Part shown: piece by piece, positions 43,073 through 50,751 of the stretch
Layout: every line of letters starts with the position of its first letter
Position numbering within the stretch: position 1 is the first letter of the stretch
Source of the DNA: Sinimarinibacterium sp. NLF-5-8
GTDB taxonomy: Bacteria; Pseudomonadota; Gammaproteobacteria; Nevskiales; Nevskiaceae
Reading direction: 5' to 3'
Length of the DNA: 64,000 nt
NCBI RefSeq assembly: GCF_010092425.1
Contig: NZ_CP048030.1
Coordinates: 2,615,501-2,679,500 of the forward strand
Program-made: the position numbers and the translations under genes
Notes under the pieces: generated by a model
Told to the model about the DNA's origin: nothing
The model's input: the letters and a program-made list of their open reading frames with translations, nothing else
Databases searched by the model: none

Positions 43073-45091
43073 TCATGCGGCCAGCGCCTCGGTATCCTCG
43101 GGTGCGTCCCGCGCCTGCGTCTCCTCCCGTGCAGCCTCCGGGCCTTCAGCCTTGAAGATGGCGGGCATCCAGCCGGTGCCGTCCGCCAGCCGTTCCGCTT
43201 CGCTGGCAATGTCGGCCTTCTTCAACTTCGCCAACCGTGTGACGTGCTCCGGCGCGAACTGCTGCACGGCATCCAGAATCGCGGCCTTGGGGATGTGCTT
43301 GAAGTAGCCTTCGGCGGTCGGCTGCCACCATGCGGCCATGTCCAGCCCGACCGCCTGCGCCAGTTCCGCGCCGGGCTGGTGCGGCGTGGCGCGAGGCGTC
43401 ACCACGTCCACGCTGGCGGCTACGCACACGGCCAGCAGCCGCACCAGTTCGCCTTGCTCCATTGCCAGCAGCGCGGCGAACAGTTCGGCGCTGTCCTGCG
43501 GCAACCGCTCGCCCCATGCCTGTTGCAGTTCGCGCAGGGCGACGGCGGCGGACGACTCCGGCCAGTCCGGGGCCATGCCTTCCAGCCGGTCTTGTACTTT
43601 CAGGCTCACGCCCAGCGGCAGGTCGTGGCCGTAGTGGCCTTCCTGTAAGACGGTCTGCACCATGCCATGCACCAGCGCGGCCAGCGCCACCTGCGGATGC
43701 CGGGCTACTTCGATTTGCAGCGCGGCGGTGCGGTGCGCGCTCAGGCGCTGCGCCAGCCGGTCGGACAGGTTGGCGACCTTGGGCGGCTCGGCTTCTTCGC
43801 CCGCGTCGTTGTCCGCGCCTTCGGTGCCGGTGAAGCCTTGGCGCAGCTTTTCCAGCGTGCGCAACGCCTTGGCCTCGGCCTCGCGCAGCAGCCCGCGATG
43901 AATCGTGGCCTCGCCCTCGCGGTCGATAGTGACGATGGCACCGGCCACGGCGCGCACGTCCGGGGTGTAGTGCTGCAAACCGGCCTGCAAGGTGTGCAGT
44001 TCCTGCGCCAGCCGTTCGCGCTGTTCGTGCAGGGCTTCGGCCTTGTCTTCGTCCTCGGCCTCGTAGGCGTCTTCCAGCGCGGCATCGGTCCTGTCGAGGC
44101 GGTCTTGCAGCGAGGCGATGCGCCGGGCTTCGCGGGCGTTCGGTTCGCGCTGCTGGCGCGGGGCGTTCTGGAACGCCTGCCGGTCGGCGTGGCTCAGGTG
44201 CGGCACGGCCTCCACCCATGCCCAGCCCTCGGCGCGCACGTCCTCGGCCAGCGCCGCCAGCTTCTCGCGCACCAGCCGTTCCAGCAGCGCCGCATCGTTC
44301 AGGTAGATGCCGCTGTCGTCCTCCGCGAACAGGTCGCGGCGGGTGCCGCCGCCTGCTTCGGTGTAGGCGTCCATCCCGACGAAGCGGGCCAGCGGGTGCT
44401 GTGCGTCAATCTCGCGCTCGGTCAGGTGCTCGCGCAGCGCGGACGGGCTACGCTGCCACTGCGGCGCGCTGTAGAACGCGGCTTCCTGCGCGGCGTGGTC
44501 GTCGGTGATGGCAAGGGCCATCAACTGTTCCAGGGTGACGGCTCCGGCGCGGTAGTCGGTCATCAGGCGCGGCGAGACGTTCGCCAGCTTCAAGCGGCGC
44601 TGCACCACCAGCGGGGTGACGCTGAAATCGGCGGCAATGTCCTTGATGGGGCGGCCTTCGGCCACCAGCGCGGCGAATGCCTCGAACTGGTCGGCGGGGT
44701 GCATGGCTTCGCGCTGCACGTTCTCGGTGAGGCTCACGGTGCGGGCGGACGCATCGGCAACCAGCAGGCAAGGCACGTCCCAATCCTTGGCGATGCGCTT
44801 CTTCTTCGCCAGCAGCTTCAACGCGGTCAGCCTGCGGCCTCCGGCCACCACTTCGTAATGCTCGCCATCGGGGGCAAGGATGACGATCAGGTTTTGCAGC
44901 AGGCCGACGCGCGCAATGCTCGCGGCGAGTTCGGGAATGGACATGCGCGGGGTCTTGCGCACGTTGCGCTTGGACTGTCGCGGCAGCAACTGCGACAGCG
45001 GGACAAAAAGCAGGTTCTTGGTCGGGTCGGCCACTTCCAGCGCGGCAGCGGTGTGGATGGCGCGGGTTTCGGTTTGGGTAATCGCGTTCAT
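43073..45091 (-). CDS. parB: ParB-like nuclease-domain protein of the ICE
   Basis: The 672-aa protein opens with a ParB N-terminal domain: LFVPLSQLLPRQSKRNVRKT, VGLLQNLIVI, YEVVAGGRRLTALKLL and TENVQREAMHPADQFEAF. An HTH region follows (IKDIAADFSVTPLVVQRRLK). It is far larger than chromosomal ParB, with a coiled-coil middle (RIASLQDRLDRTDAALEDAY) and an alpha-helical C-terminus, as in the ParB-like proteins of Tn4371-type ICEs. AGGAG precedes the ATG. It may bind a centromere for the replicating ICE; its partner ParA is at 27,027. Confidence 0.9.
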   Translation of the reverse strand: MNAITQTETRAIHTAAALEVADPTKNLLFVPLSQLLPRQSKRNVRKTPRMSIPELAASIARVGLLQNLIVILAPDGEHYEVVAGGRRLTALKLLAKKKRIAKDWDVPCLLVADASARTVSLTENVQREAMHPADQFEAFAALVAEGRPIKDIAADFSVTPLVVQRRLKLANVSPRLMTDYRAGAVTLEQLMALAITDDHAAQEAAFYSAPQWQRSPSALREHLTEREIDAQHPLARFVGMDAYTEAGGGTRRDLFAEDDSGIYLNDAALLERLVREKLAALAEDVRAEGWAWVEAVPHLSHADRQAFQNAPRQQREPNAREARRIASLQDRLDRTDAALEDAYEAEDEDKAEALHEQRERLAQELHTLQAGLQHYTPDVRAVAGAIVTIDREGEATIHRGLLREAEAKALRTLEKLRQGFTGTEGADNDAGEEAEPPKVANLSDRLAQRLSAHRTAALQIEVARHPQVALAALVHGMVQTVLQEGHYGHDLPLGVSLKVQDRLEGMAPDWPESSAAVALRELQQAWGERLPQDSAELFAALLAMEQGELVRLLAVCVAASVDVVTPRATPHQPGAELAQAVGLDMAAWWQPTAEGYFKHIPKAAILDAVQQFAPEHVTRLAKLKKADIASEAERLADGTGWMPAIFKAEGPEAAREETQARDAPEDTEALAA

Positions 45092-45591
45092 GGTGTTACT
45101 CCTGACATAAGGGTTTGCTGTTGAAACCGCACACCGGATTCCTAGATTCGGAGCCCGCCTTTCGGCTTTCCGGTGGGGTCGGCGCGGAGACCTGGGCCGG
45201 CCTCGTTGCCACCGTCTTTCCTGAGTTCATCGCCCGCGACGGAAGGGAGTCCGTGAACGGGGGCGGTCAAGGGAACAAGCGCCGGGTTGGTGCGGCCCGC
45301 AGCGCAGCGAGGACACGGCCCGGCGCGCCTTGACGGCACACGGGCACGGGCTACAGTCGCGGATGAGGTGATGAGCGAGGGAAGACGGCGTTTGTGGCAA
45401 CGGCCGCAGATGGCGCCGCCCCCACGCAAGCGAAGCGCGCAGCGCCGCAGGCGCGAAGGCCGATCAGGTGCAACCTGTTCGGCGGCTGTCAGGGGCGCCA
45501 AGCAACGCGCGGCGGGGATCGGCTGCAAGCCGTTCCCCTGGAGTGCAAGCGCAGCCCGCAGGGCCGAAGAACTCGACACCAGGCGCAGCAG
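45092..45591. other. Non-coding leader between parB and the small zinc-finger-like gene
   Basis: About 500 bp of GC-rich sequence with no supportable gene. It probably holds the parB promoter and leader. No clear -35/-10 was found. Confidence 0.5.
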
Positions 45592-45626
45592 AAAAAAAGG
45601 CGCGCCGCCCCGCAGGACGGCGCGCC
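45592..45626 (-). terminator. Intrinsic terminator of the 45,644-46,039 gene
   Basis: Arms GGCGCGCCG (45,599-45,607) and CGGCGCGCC (45,618-45,626) are followed on the minus strand by seven Ts (45,592-45,598), 17 bp past the stop codon. Confidence 0.8.
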
Positions 45627-45643
45627 GGTTGTTTGCCGTGCGC

Positions 45644-46039
45644 TCAGCTCGTCGCCGGTGCCACCATCGTCTGGATGCGCTCGATGATGCCGGGTTCGAC
45701 GAAGACGCAAACTTGATCGGCCGCGATCTGGACGTTGAATATCTCGGTGAACACCTGGCGCTTCAGGTGGGCCAAGTGGCCCGTGCGATACGCCTGTTCG
45801 GGCTTCAAGCGATCAGCGCCCGACGGCTTGCCGCTGCGCTCAGGGTCGCATTCGACCAGCGCGACGAAACCCTCGTCGAACAGCTTCTGGTGTTCGGCGC
45901 ACAGGCCCCAGCCCGTCGTCGTGTAGCGCTCCAGGCTCTGGCGCAGGCGCTTGTCGAGCAGGATGCTGCCTGTGTCGTAAGCCACGCCGCAAACCAGGCA
46001 AACGTGACGTTCCAGCGAAACATGCGATTTGTCGTTCAT
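45644..46039 (-). CDS. Small zinc-finger-like ICE protein, unknown function
   Basis: The 131-aa product has a possible zinc site: HVCLVCGVAYDTG (Cys-x2-Cys) and GLCAEHQKLFDEG (Cys-x2-His) about 30 residues later. No family name was recognised, but proteins of this type occur next to parB in related ICEs. It lies behind one copy of a 310-bp leader that is repeated in front of radC. Confidence 0.7.
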   Translation of the reverse strand: MNDKSHVSLERHVCLVCGVAYDTGSILLDKRLRQSLERYTTTGWGLCAEHQKLFDEGFVALVECDPERSGKPSGADRLKPEQAYRTGHLAHLKRQVFTEIFNVQIAADQVCVFVEPGIIERIQTMVAPATS

Positions 46040-46048
46040 GATGACGAT

Positions 46049-46362
46049 CTCCGGTTACTCGGGCGGAATTGCCCGGAACCGTCGCCAGCACGGCGCAGCG
46101 CAAGCAGTCAGGGGTCGCAGACGGCCACGGGCCGCAAGCGCCATCGGCGCGCAGCCCTTGACGGCGAGAACGCCGTGATACGGTGAAGGGAACAGCAAGA
46201 CTGCCCATACCTCACCCCACTGCATACCTCCGGCTTTCGGCAAGCGGAGCGCGCAGGCCCTCAAGGGCCGAAGGCGTCAGGGATCAAAGCCGGATGGGCG
46301 CGATTCGGCACGAAGCGCGGGGCGCAGCCCGCGAGCCCGACGGCGGCACGCCGGGACGCACA
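46049..46362. repeat. Direct repeat, copy 1 (about 310 bp)
   Basis: This stretch is nearly the same, over its whole length, as 49,362-49,673. Both begin GGGCGGAATTGCCCGGAACC and end near GCCGGGACGCAC. Both are immediately upstream of a minus-strand gene start, so the copies look like duplicated leaders. Each holds an ACGGCG-AGAA-CGCCGT hairpin. Confidence 0.88.
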
Positions 46363-46447
46363 GGGTTATGTCTCGGTGGCAGAAACCAAGCGGAGGGAAA
46401 CCAGGACGGATTGCCTCTTGGTCACAGACACGCACATGGGACGCACT

Positions 46448-46500
46448 AAATTCACTGACAGTGAATTTTTGTTGACGAATGGCGCTGCTTGTGCTGTAAT
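46448..46500 (+). promoter_or_regulatory. Perfect palindromic operator plus consensus promoter of the retron-like unit
   Basis: A perfect palindrome with 10-bp arms around one central base (AAATTCACTG-A-CAGTGAATTT, 46,448-46,468) is followed by TTGACG (46,472-46,477), a 17-bp spacer and TGTAAT (46,495-46,500). This is the best sigma-70 promoter in the element. The HTH protein encoded downstream is the obvious candidate repressor. Confidence 0.8.
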
Positions 46501-46506
46501 GACTGT

Positions 46507-46860
46507 GGCTAGGCGAACCGCCTAGGTAGTTGTTCTTTGAAGTGGTGCTCTTACCGTAAAAGCGAAAGGTCAGCGTGTATTGCCTGAAGCGATTCAGGCC
46601 GCTCCTTCATCCAGTGTTGGAGATTTTGAGGTGAGGCAGGCCGGCAGCATCGGTCAGCCGCGAAGGTCCGCTCTCTCGCCGCCGTGTGTCCGCCATTAGC
46701 GACGTGCAGTCAGCTAATCGGTAGCTGCAGCAGGTGGTCACAGAGACGGGGCTTCAAAAGCCGCGAAGACTGGTGTTGGGCTTGCGCATCGAGTTGGCTC
46801 CTTTCGGCCAATCGCCTTGTTACGGGGCTTCGGCGTTTTTGCCGAGTTTAAAAGGAGCAC
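46507..46860 (+). ncRNA. Structured leader RNA, candidate retron msr-msd
   Basis: Starting just after the promoter, 350 nt without an open frame carry a series of strong hairpins: CTAGGCG-AAC-CGCCTAG, GCCTGAA-GCGA-TTCAGGC (GNRA-type loop), CAGCTA-ATCGG-TAGCTG, GGCTT-CAAA-AGCC and CGGC-GTTTTT-GCCG. GTGCTC (46,545-46,550) can pair with GAGCAC (46,855-46,860) to close the structure, as a1/a2 arms do in retrons. A retron-type reverse transcriptase is encoded 570 bp further on. Exact ends and the branching G were not identified. Confidence 0.5.
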
Positions 46861-46864
46861 TCCA

Positions 46865-47104
46865 ATGAAGTACGAAACTTTGAGGAACACCATCGCAACG
46901 CTACAAAAGCTGCGCGATGTGCATTACAGCCAACTCGATGCTGGCGCTCTGGCAGAACTGGATGATGTGTTGCAGCAACTGCGCAACATGCTTGACGGTT
47001 CGGAAAGGCGGGAGCTTGAACACGGTGAACTCGTGTTCCGGGCTCTGCGCATCACCGACATCGTCATCCGCGCAGTGAGTAATCTCACTGACTGGATGAA
47101 GTGA
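46865..47104 (+). CDS. 79-aa helical protein of the retron-like unit
   Basis: A small, charged, all-helical protein (TLRNTIATLQKLRDVHYSQL, LAELDDVLQQLRNMLDGSER). No family was recognised. A strong Shine-Dalgarno (AAAAGGAG) overlaps the end of the structured leader. It lies between the leader and the HTH gene, so it is co-transcribed with the reverse transcriptase and may be a partner or antitoxin. Confidence 0.65.
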   Translation: MKYETLRNTIATLQKLRDVHYSQLDAGALAELDDVLQQLRNMLDGSERRELEHGELVFRALRITDIVIRAVSNLTDWMK

Positions 47105-47157
47105 TGAGAGTGAGCCAAGACGCAGCAAGCCCAATATTTGATTTATCGGAGTAGCTC

Positions 47158-47463
47158 ATGAACCTTGGACAAGCAATCAAGCTGTGCCGCACTCGGCGGG
47201 GAGTCTCCCAGGCTGACCTCGCACGTCAGGCTGAGTGCTCTGTCTCCTACCTGTCCATGCTGGAAAACAACAAGCGTGACCCAACGCTTTCCACCATGAC
47301 CAAGATCGCACACGCATTGCGCGTGCCCGTGGGTATCCTCTTTTTCCTGGGCGCAGAAGGCGGCGACCTGGACGGCATTGACAAAACGCTGCAAGGAGAG
47401 CTTGCACGTACCGCACTGGAATTGCTCAATGAGCCCGCCAGCAACCAGCGCGCCCTCATATAG
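47158..47463 (+). CDS. Cro/C1-type HTH protein of the retron-like unit
   Basis: The 101-aa protein has an XRE domain (AIKLCRTRRGVSQADLARQA, YLSMLENNKRDPTLSTMTKI) and a short C-terminal tail. The reverse transcriptase gene begins 35 bp before its stop, so translation is coupled. An HTH protein paired with a retron reverse transcriptase is the layout of type VI retrons. It may also repress the palindromic operator upstream. Confidence 0.88.
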   Translation: MNLGQAIKLCRTRRGVSQADLARQAECSVSYLSMLENNKRDPTLSTMTKIAHALRVPVGILFFLGAEGGDLDGIDKTLQGELARTALELLNEPASNQRALI

Positions 47464-48388
47464 CCAACGCCGTATCGGTACGCTAAACGCCCTGCGTTTG
47501 CCGTTAGGTCTGTCTGTCGATGAACTGCTATCGCTTGCCCAGCGGGCCGATGGTCTATACCGCGTCGCAAAGTCCATTACCAAGCCGGACGGCAGTATCC
47601 GCAACACCTACGATGCCCTGGCGCCGCTGAAGGCAGTCCACCGAAGGATCAAAAGCCAGATTTTGGATCATGTGGTCTACCCAGCCTATTTGACTGGAAG
47701 CATCAAAGGCAGCGACTACAAAGTAAACGCCTCACTTCATACGAGCGCCAGAATTGTCATCAACGAAGACATCAGCGGATTTTTCCCCTCTACTTCCGCA
47801 GAGCATGTATTCAATATCTGGCACGGACTTTTCGGCTTCAGTCAGGAGGTTTCGCAATGCCTGACCCAGCTAACTACTCGGCAAGGTGAGCTGCCACAAG
47901 GCGCTATCACCAGCTCGTTCCTGGCGAATCTTGTATTTTGGCAGGACGAACCGACGCTACATGCAAGGTTCGCAGCCGAAGGACTTGTCTACTCTCGCTA
48001 TGTCGATGACATCGCCGTGTCATCAAAAACCTTCCTGAGCAATCAGGAAAAATCGGAAGTGATGCGGAAGATATACGGCATGTTGCTCAAGCATGGGTAT
48101 CAGCCCAAGCGAGCCAAGCATGAGATTTCTACCTCCGGCACTCGAATGGAAGTCACAAAGCTTTCCGTGAATGCCAAGCCTGGCTTGGGGAAAGCGGTGT
48201 ACAGCAAGACTCGTGCTGCCGTACGTGACATAGAGGAGCGCATAGCGCTCGGTGAGGTGCTGTCGTTTGAACGTGGCCCTTATGCCCAAGCAATGGGGCG
48301 GGTGCTACATCTGGAGCGATTTCACCCAGGAAAAGCCGCGCCACTGAAGAGGCGATTGCTTGCGTTAAAAGAAGGCGCCAAGACCTAA
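47429..48388 (+). CDS. Retron-type reverse transcriptase
   Basis: From the ATG at 47,429 the protein is 319 aa, a normal retron size. The retron hallmark NAxxH is present (NASLH, 100-104), followed by the first catalytic-Asp block INEDISGFFPS, then QGAITSSFLANLVF and the YVDD box (191-194). Where retrons usually have VTG, this protein has VTKLSVN. It should copy part of the upstream RNA into multicopy single-stranded DNA. An earlier in-frame ATG (47,378) was rejected because it lies deep in the HTH gene. Confidence 0.87.
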   Translation: MSPPATSAPSYSQRRIGTLNALRLPLGLSVDELLSLAQRADGLYRVAKSITKPDGSIRNTYDALAPLKAVHRRIKSQILDHVVYPAYLTGSIKGSDYKVNASLHTSARIVINEDISGFFPSTSAEHVFNIWHGLFGFSQEVSQCLTQLTTRQGELPQGAITSSFLANLVFWQDEPTLHARFAAEGLVYSRYVDDIAVSSKTFLSNQEKSEVMRKIYGMLLKHGYQPKRAKHEISTSGTRMEVTKLSVNAKPGLGKAVYSKTRAAVRDIEERIALGEVLSFERGPYAQAMGRVLHLERFHPGKAAPLKRRLLALKEGAKT

Positions 48389-48425
48389 TTGAATAGTCAC
48401 ACCCAGTTGGCTGCATGGAGACCAT

Positions 48426-48788
48426 ATGAAAAGAGATTGGGACGTTATTCGTGATGTACTGATCGAAGTCGAAGCGTTGGACAGTGCACAGGGGCAGACC
48501 ATTGAATACGGTCCAGCCAGTGAGAGCGACGAGCCCGAGAAAGATGCGCATAGCATTCTTCTATGGAAGGCTGGATTTATTGAGGGCATTGACGCAAGTG
48601 ACATGGATGGCGATGCCATCCACGCACAAGGGTTAACATGGGCTGGTCATGACCTGCTGGAAACGATTCGAAGCAAAGTCGTGTGGGAGCGCATCAAGGC
48701 TACGGCAAACGATAAAGGCATTGAATTAACATTTGATGCGGTTAAGGCGTTGGGTAAAGCTGCACTGGCTGCGATCATCGGCAGCTAA
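48426..48788 (+). CDS. DUF2513-like protein, last gene of the retron-like unit
   Basis: The 120-aa protein starts MKRDWDVIRDVLIEVEALDS and has LLWKAGFIEGID and LTWAGHDLLETIRSKVVWER, which match the DUF2513 pattern and suggest a winged-helix fold. A GGAG Shine-Dalgarno precedes the ATG 37 bp after the reverse transcriptase. It is probably in the same transcript. Whether it is an effector or regulator is unknown. Confidence 0.72.
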   Translation: MKRDWDVIRDVLIEVEALDSAQGQTIEYGPASESDEPEKDAHSILLWKAGFIEGIDASDMDGDAIHAQGLTWAGHDLLETIRSKVVWERIKATANDKGIELTFDAVKALGKAALAAIIGS

Positions 48789-48816
48789 CCCAGGCAGTCA
48801 CGACCGAAGGCGCAGC

Positions 48817-48835
48817 AAAAAGGGGCCGAAGCCCC
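48817..48835 (-). terminator. Intrinsic terminator of radC
   Basis: GGGGC-CGAA-GCCCC followed on the minus strand by a run of five Ts (48,817-48,821), 5 bp past the radC stop. It may also end the converging retron transcript. Confidence 0.8.
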
Positions 48836-48840
48836 CAGGC

Positions 48841-49350
48841 TCAGATCAGGCCACGTTCGGCAAAGGACGTGGTGTCGCTACCGGCGACAATGACATGATC
48901 CAGCGTGCGCACGTCCATCAGTGCCAGCGCGTCCTTGAGCCGCTTGGTGATGGCTTCATCAGCACGGCTCGGCTCGGGATTTCCGCTGGGGTGGTTGTGC
49001 GAGAAGATCACCGCCGCCGCATTGAGCCGCAGTGCTTCCTTGACCACCTCGCGTGGATACACCGAAGCACCGTCGATGGTGCCCCGGAACATCTCGATGT
49101 ATTCGATCAGGCGATGCTGCGTATCGAGGAACAGCACCGCGAAGACTTCGTGCTCGAAGCCAGCCAGCTTGGTGCGCAGGTACTCCTTGACGACAGTCGG
49201 TGAGGTGAAGGACATGCCCCGCTGCATTTTCTGGTCGATGACCTGGCGCGCGGCATCAAGAATCTGATCCACCGATGCCGGCAGGTAGCGCCCCTGCGCG
49301 TCACGTACCAGCAAAGAGGAATCAAACGAGGAAAAGGACAGTTGCGTCAT
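48841..49350 (-). CDS. radC: RadC-like JAB-domain protein
   Basis: From the ATG at 49,350 the protein is 169 aa and contains the RadC metal motif FSHNHPSGNPEPSRAD. The N-terminal helix-hairpin-helix of chromosomal RadC is missing, as usual in ICE and phage versions. The biochemical role is not settled; it is a Tn4371 backbone gene. The second 310-bp repeat copy is its leader. Confidence 0.93.
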   Translation of the reverse strand: MTQLSFSSFDSSLLVRDAQGRYLPASVDQILDAARQVIDQKMQRGMSFTSPTVVKEYLRTKLAGFEHEVFAVLFLDTQHRLIEYIEMFRGTIDGASVYPREVVKEALRLNAAAVIFSHNHPSGNPEPSRADEAITKRLKDALALMDVRTLDHVIVAGSDTTSFAERGLI

Positions 49351-49361
49351 GATCGTGCTCC

Positions 49362-49673
49362 GGTTGCATCGGGCGGAATTGCCCGGAACCGGCGCCAGCA
49401 CGGCGCAGCGCAAGCCGTCACAGGGTCATGGACGGCCACGGCCGCCAGCGTGCAAGGCACGCGCAGCCCTTGACGGCGAGAACGCCGTGATACGGTGAAG
49501 GGAACAGCAAGACCGCCCACACCCCGCCCACTGCCCACACCCGGCTTTCGGCAAGCGGAGCGCGCAGGCCCTCAAGGGCCGAAGGCGTCAGGGATCAAAG
49601 CCGGATGGCCGCGATTCGGCACGAAGCGCGGGGCGCAGCCCGCGAGCCCGGCGGTGGAACGCCGGGACGCACG
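49362..49673. repeat. Direct repeat, copy 2 (about 310 bp)
   Basis: Matches 46,049-46,362 almost throughout. It sits between radC and the DUF1016 nuclease gene. Together the two copies bracket the whole retron-like unit and radC, a 3-kb segment that homologous recombination could remove. Confidence 0.88.
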
Positions 49674-49683
49674 GATGTTGCGG

Positions 49684-50751
49684 TTAGGATTTTTCGTCAG
49701 ACTGCCGCTGTTCGATCTGCAACTTCGCCCGCTGGGTCGCCTGCTGCAACCGCTCCACTAACACTGCACGCGGCGGCAAGGTGGTCAGGTATTCGGCGAC
49801 ATGGATGCCGGACTTGTCCAACTCCAGCAACTCGATCTGCTCGCGCTTCTTGCCGGTGCAAAGAATGATGCCCAGCGGCGAGGCTTCCTCCGGCTCCCGT
49901 TCGTGCTTGTCCAGCCAGCGAAGGTAAAGCTCCATCTGACCCTTGTAGGCCGCCTTGAACTCGCCGACTTTCAGCTCGATCGCCACCAACCGCCGCAGCT
50001 TGCGGTTGTAGAACAGTAGGTCTAGGTGGAAATCCTCATCGTCGATCTGGATGCGCTTCTGCCGGGCGACGAAGGAAAAGCCCGCTCCCAGCTCCACCAG
50101 GAAGGATTCCATTTCCCGGATGATCGCCGCCTCCAGGTCGCCTTCCTGCCAAGTGTCCTGCATTCCCAGGAAGTCGAGGATGTACGGATCACGCATCACC
50201 AGTGATGGCGACATGCGTTGCGTATCGCGCAGGCTCGCCAGTTCCTGCGCGATCGTTTCATCCGGCTTTTGGGACAGCGCCGTGCGCTCGTATAGCATTG
50301 AGTCGATGCGCTCGCGTAGCGTCCGCACGCTCCAGCGTTCAGCGCCTGCCATCTGCGCGTAGTAGTCCCGCTGTATGGGCTCCTTGAGGGCCAGCAGTAG
50401 GACGAAATGCGACCAGCTCAATTGTCGCGACACTGTCGCGACAATTGACTCGTCCGGGAAGGTGACGGCGAACTTGACCATCCGGCGCAGGTTTTTTTCC
50501 CCGAAACCCCGCCCGTAGTCGCGGGCAAGCTGCTCGGCCAGGGTCGGCAGGATTTCCTCGCCGTAGCCAGCCCGCTGGCCGGCCAGCACTTCCGTATGGA
50601 TGCGCTGGCCGATACGCCAGAACAGCAGGGTCAGTTCCGCATTGACCGCCGAGGCGGCGCGTTGCCGCGACGCCTCGATCAGTCCCCGGATGTCGCCCAG
50701 CAGCGCCGAAGGCGCTGCGGACGACGCAAAGGATGTTTTGCGCTTGCTCAT
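49684..50751 (-). CDS. DUF1016/YhcG-family PD-(D/E)XK nuclease
   Basis: The 355-aa protein has the N-terminal DUF1016 domain (LLFWRIGQRIHTEVLAGQRA, YGRGFGEKNLRRMVKFA, QLSWSHFVLLLALKEPIQRD) and a C-terminal PDDEXK nuclease core (FHLDLLFYNRKLRRLVAIEL, then KVGEFKAAYKGQMELYLRWL). Family members are co-found with restriction and defence genes. It overlaps the integrase gene by 4 bp, so it is probably expressed with it. Confidence 0.92.
   Translation of the reverse strand: MSKRKTSFASSAAPSALLGDIRGLIEASRQRAASAVNAELTLLFWRIGQRIHTEVLAGQRAGYGEEILPTLAEQLARDYGRGFGEKNLRRMVKFAVTFPDESIVATVSRQLSWSHFVLLLALKEPIQRDYYAQMAGAERWSVRTLRERIDSMLYERTALSQKPDETIAQELASLRDTQRMSPSLVMRDPYILDFLGMQDTWQEGDLEAAIIREMESFLVELGAGFSFVARQKRIQIDDEDFHLDLLFYNRKLRRLVAIELKVGEFKAAYKGQMELYLRWLDKHEREPEEASPLGIILCTGKKREQIELLELDKSGIHVAEYLTTLPPRAVLVERLQQATQRAKLQIEQRQSDEKS

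Noticed and set aside
45092-46380. Open frames across parB leader and repeat copy 1
   Set aside because: Repeat copy 2 has the same frames broken at different places, so they are not under coding selection.
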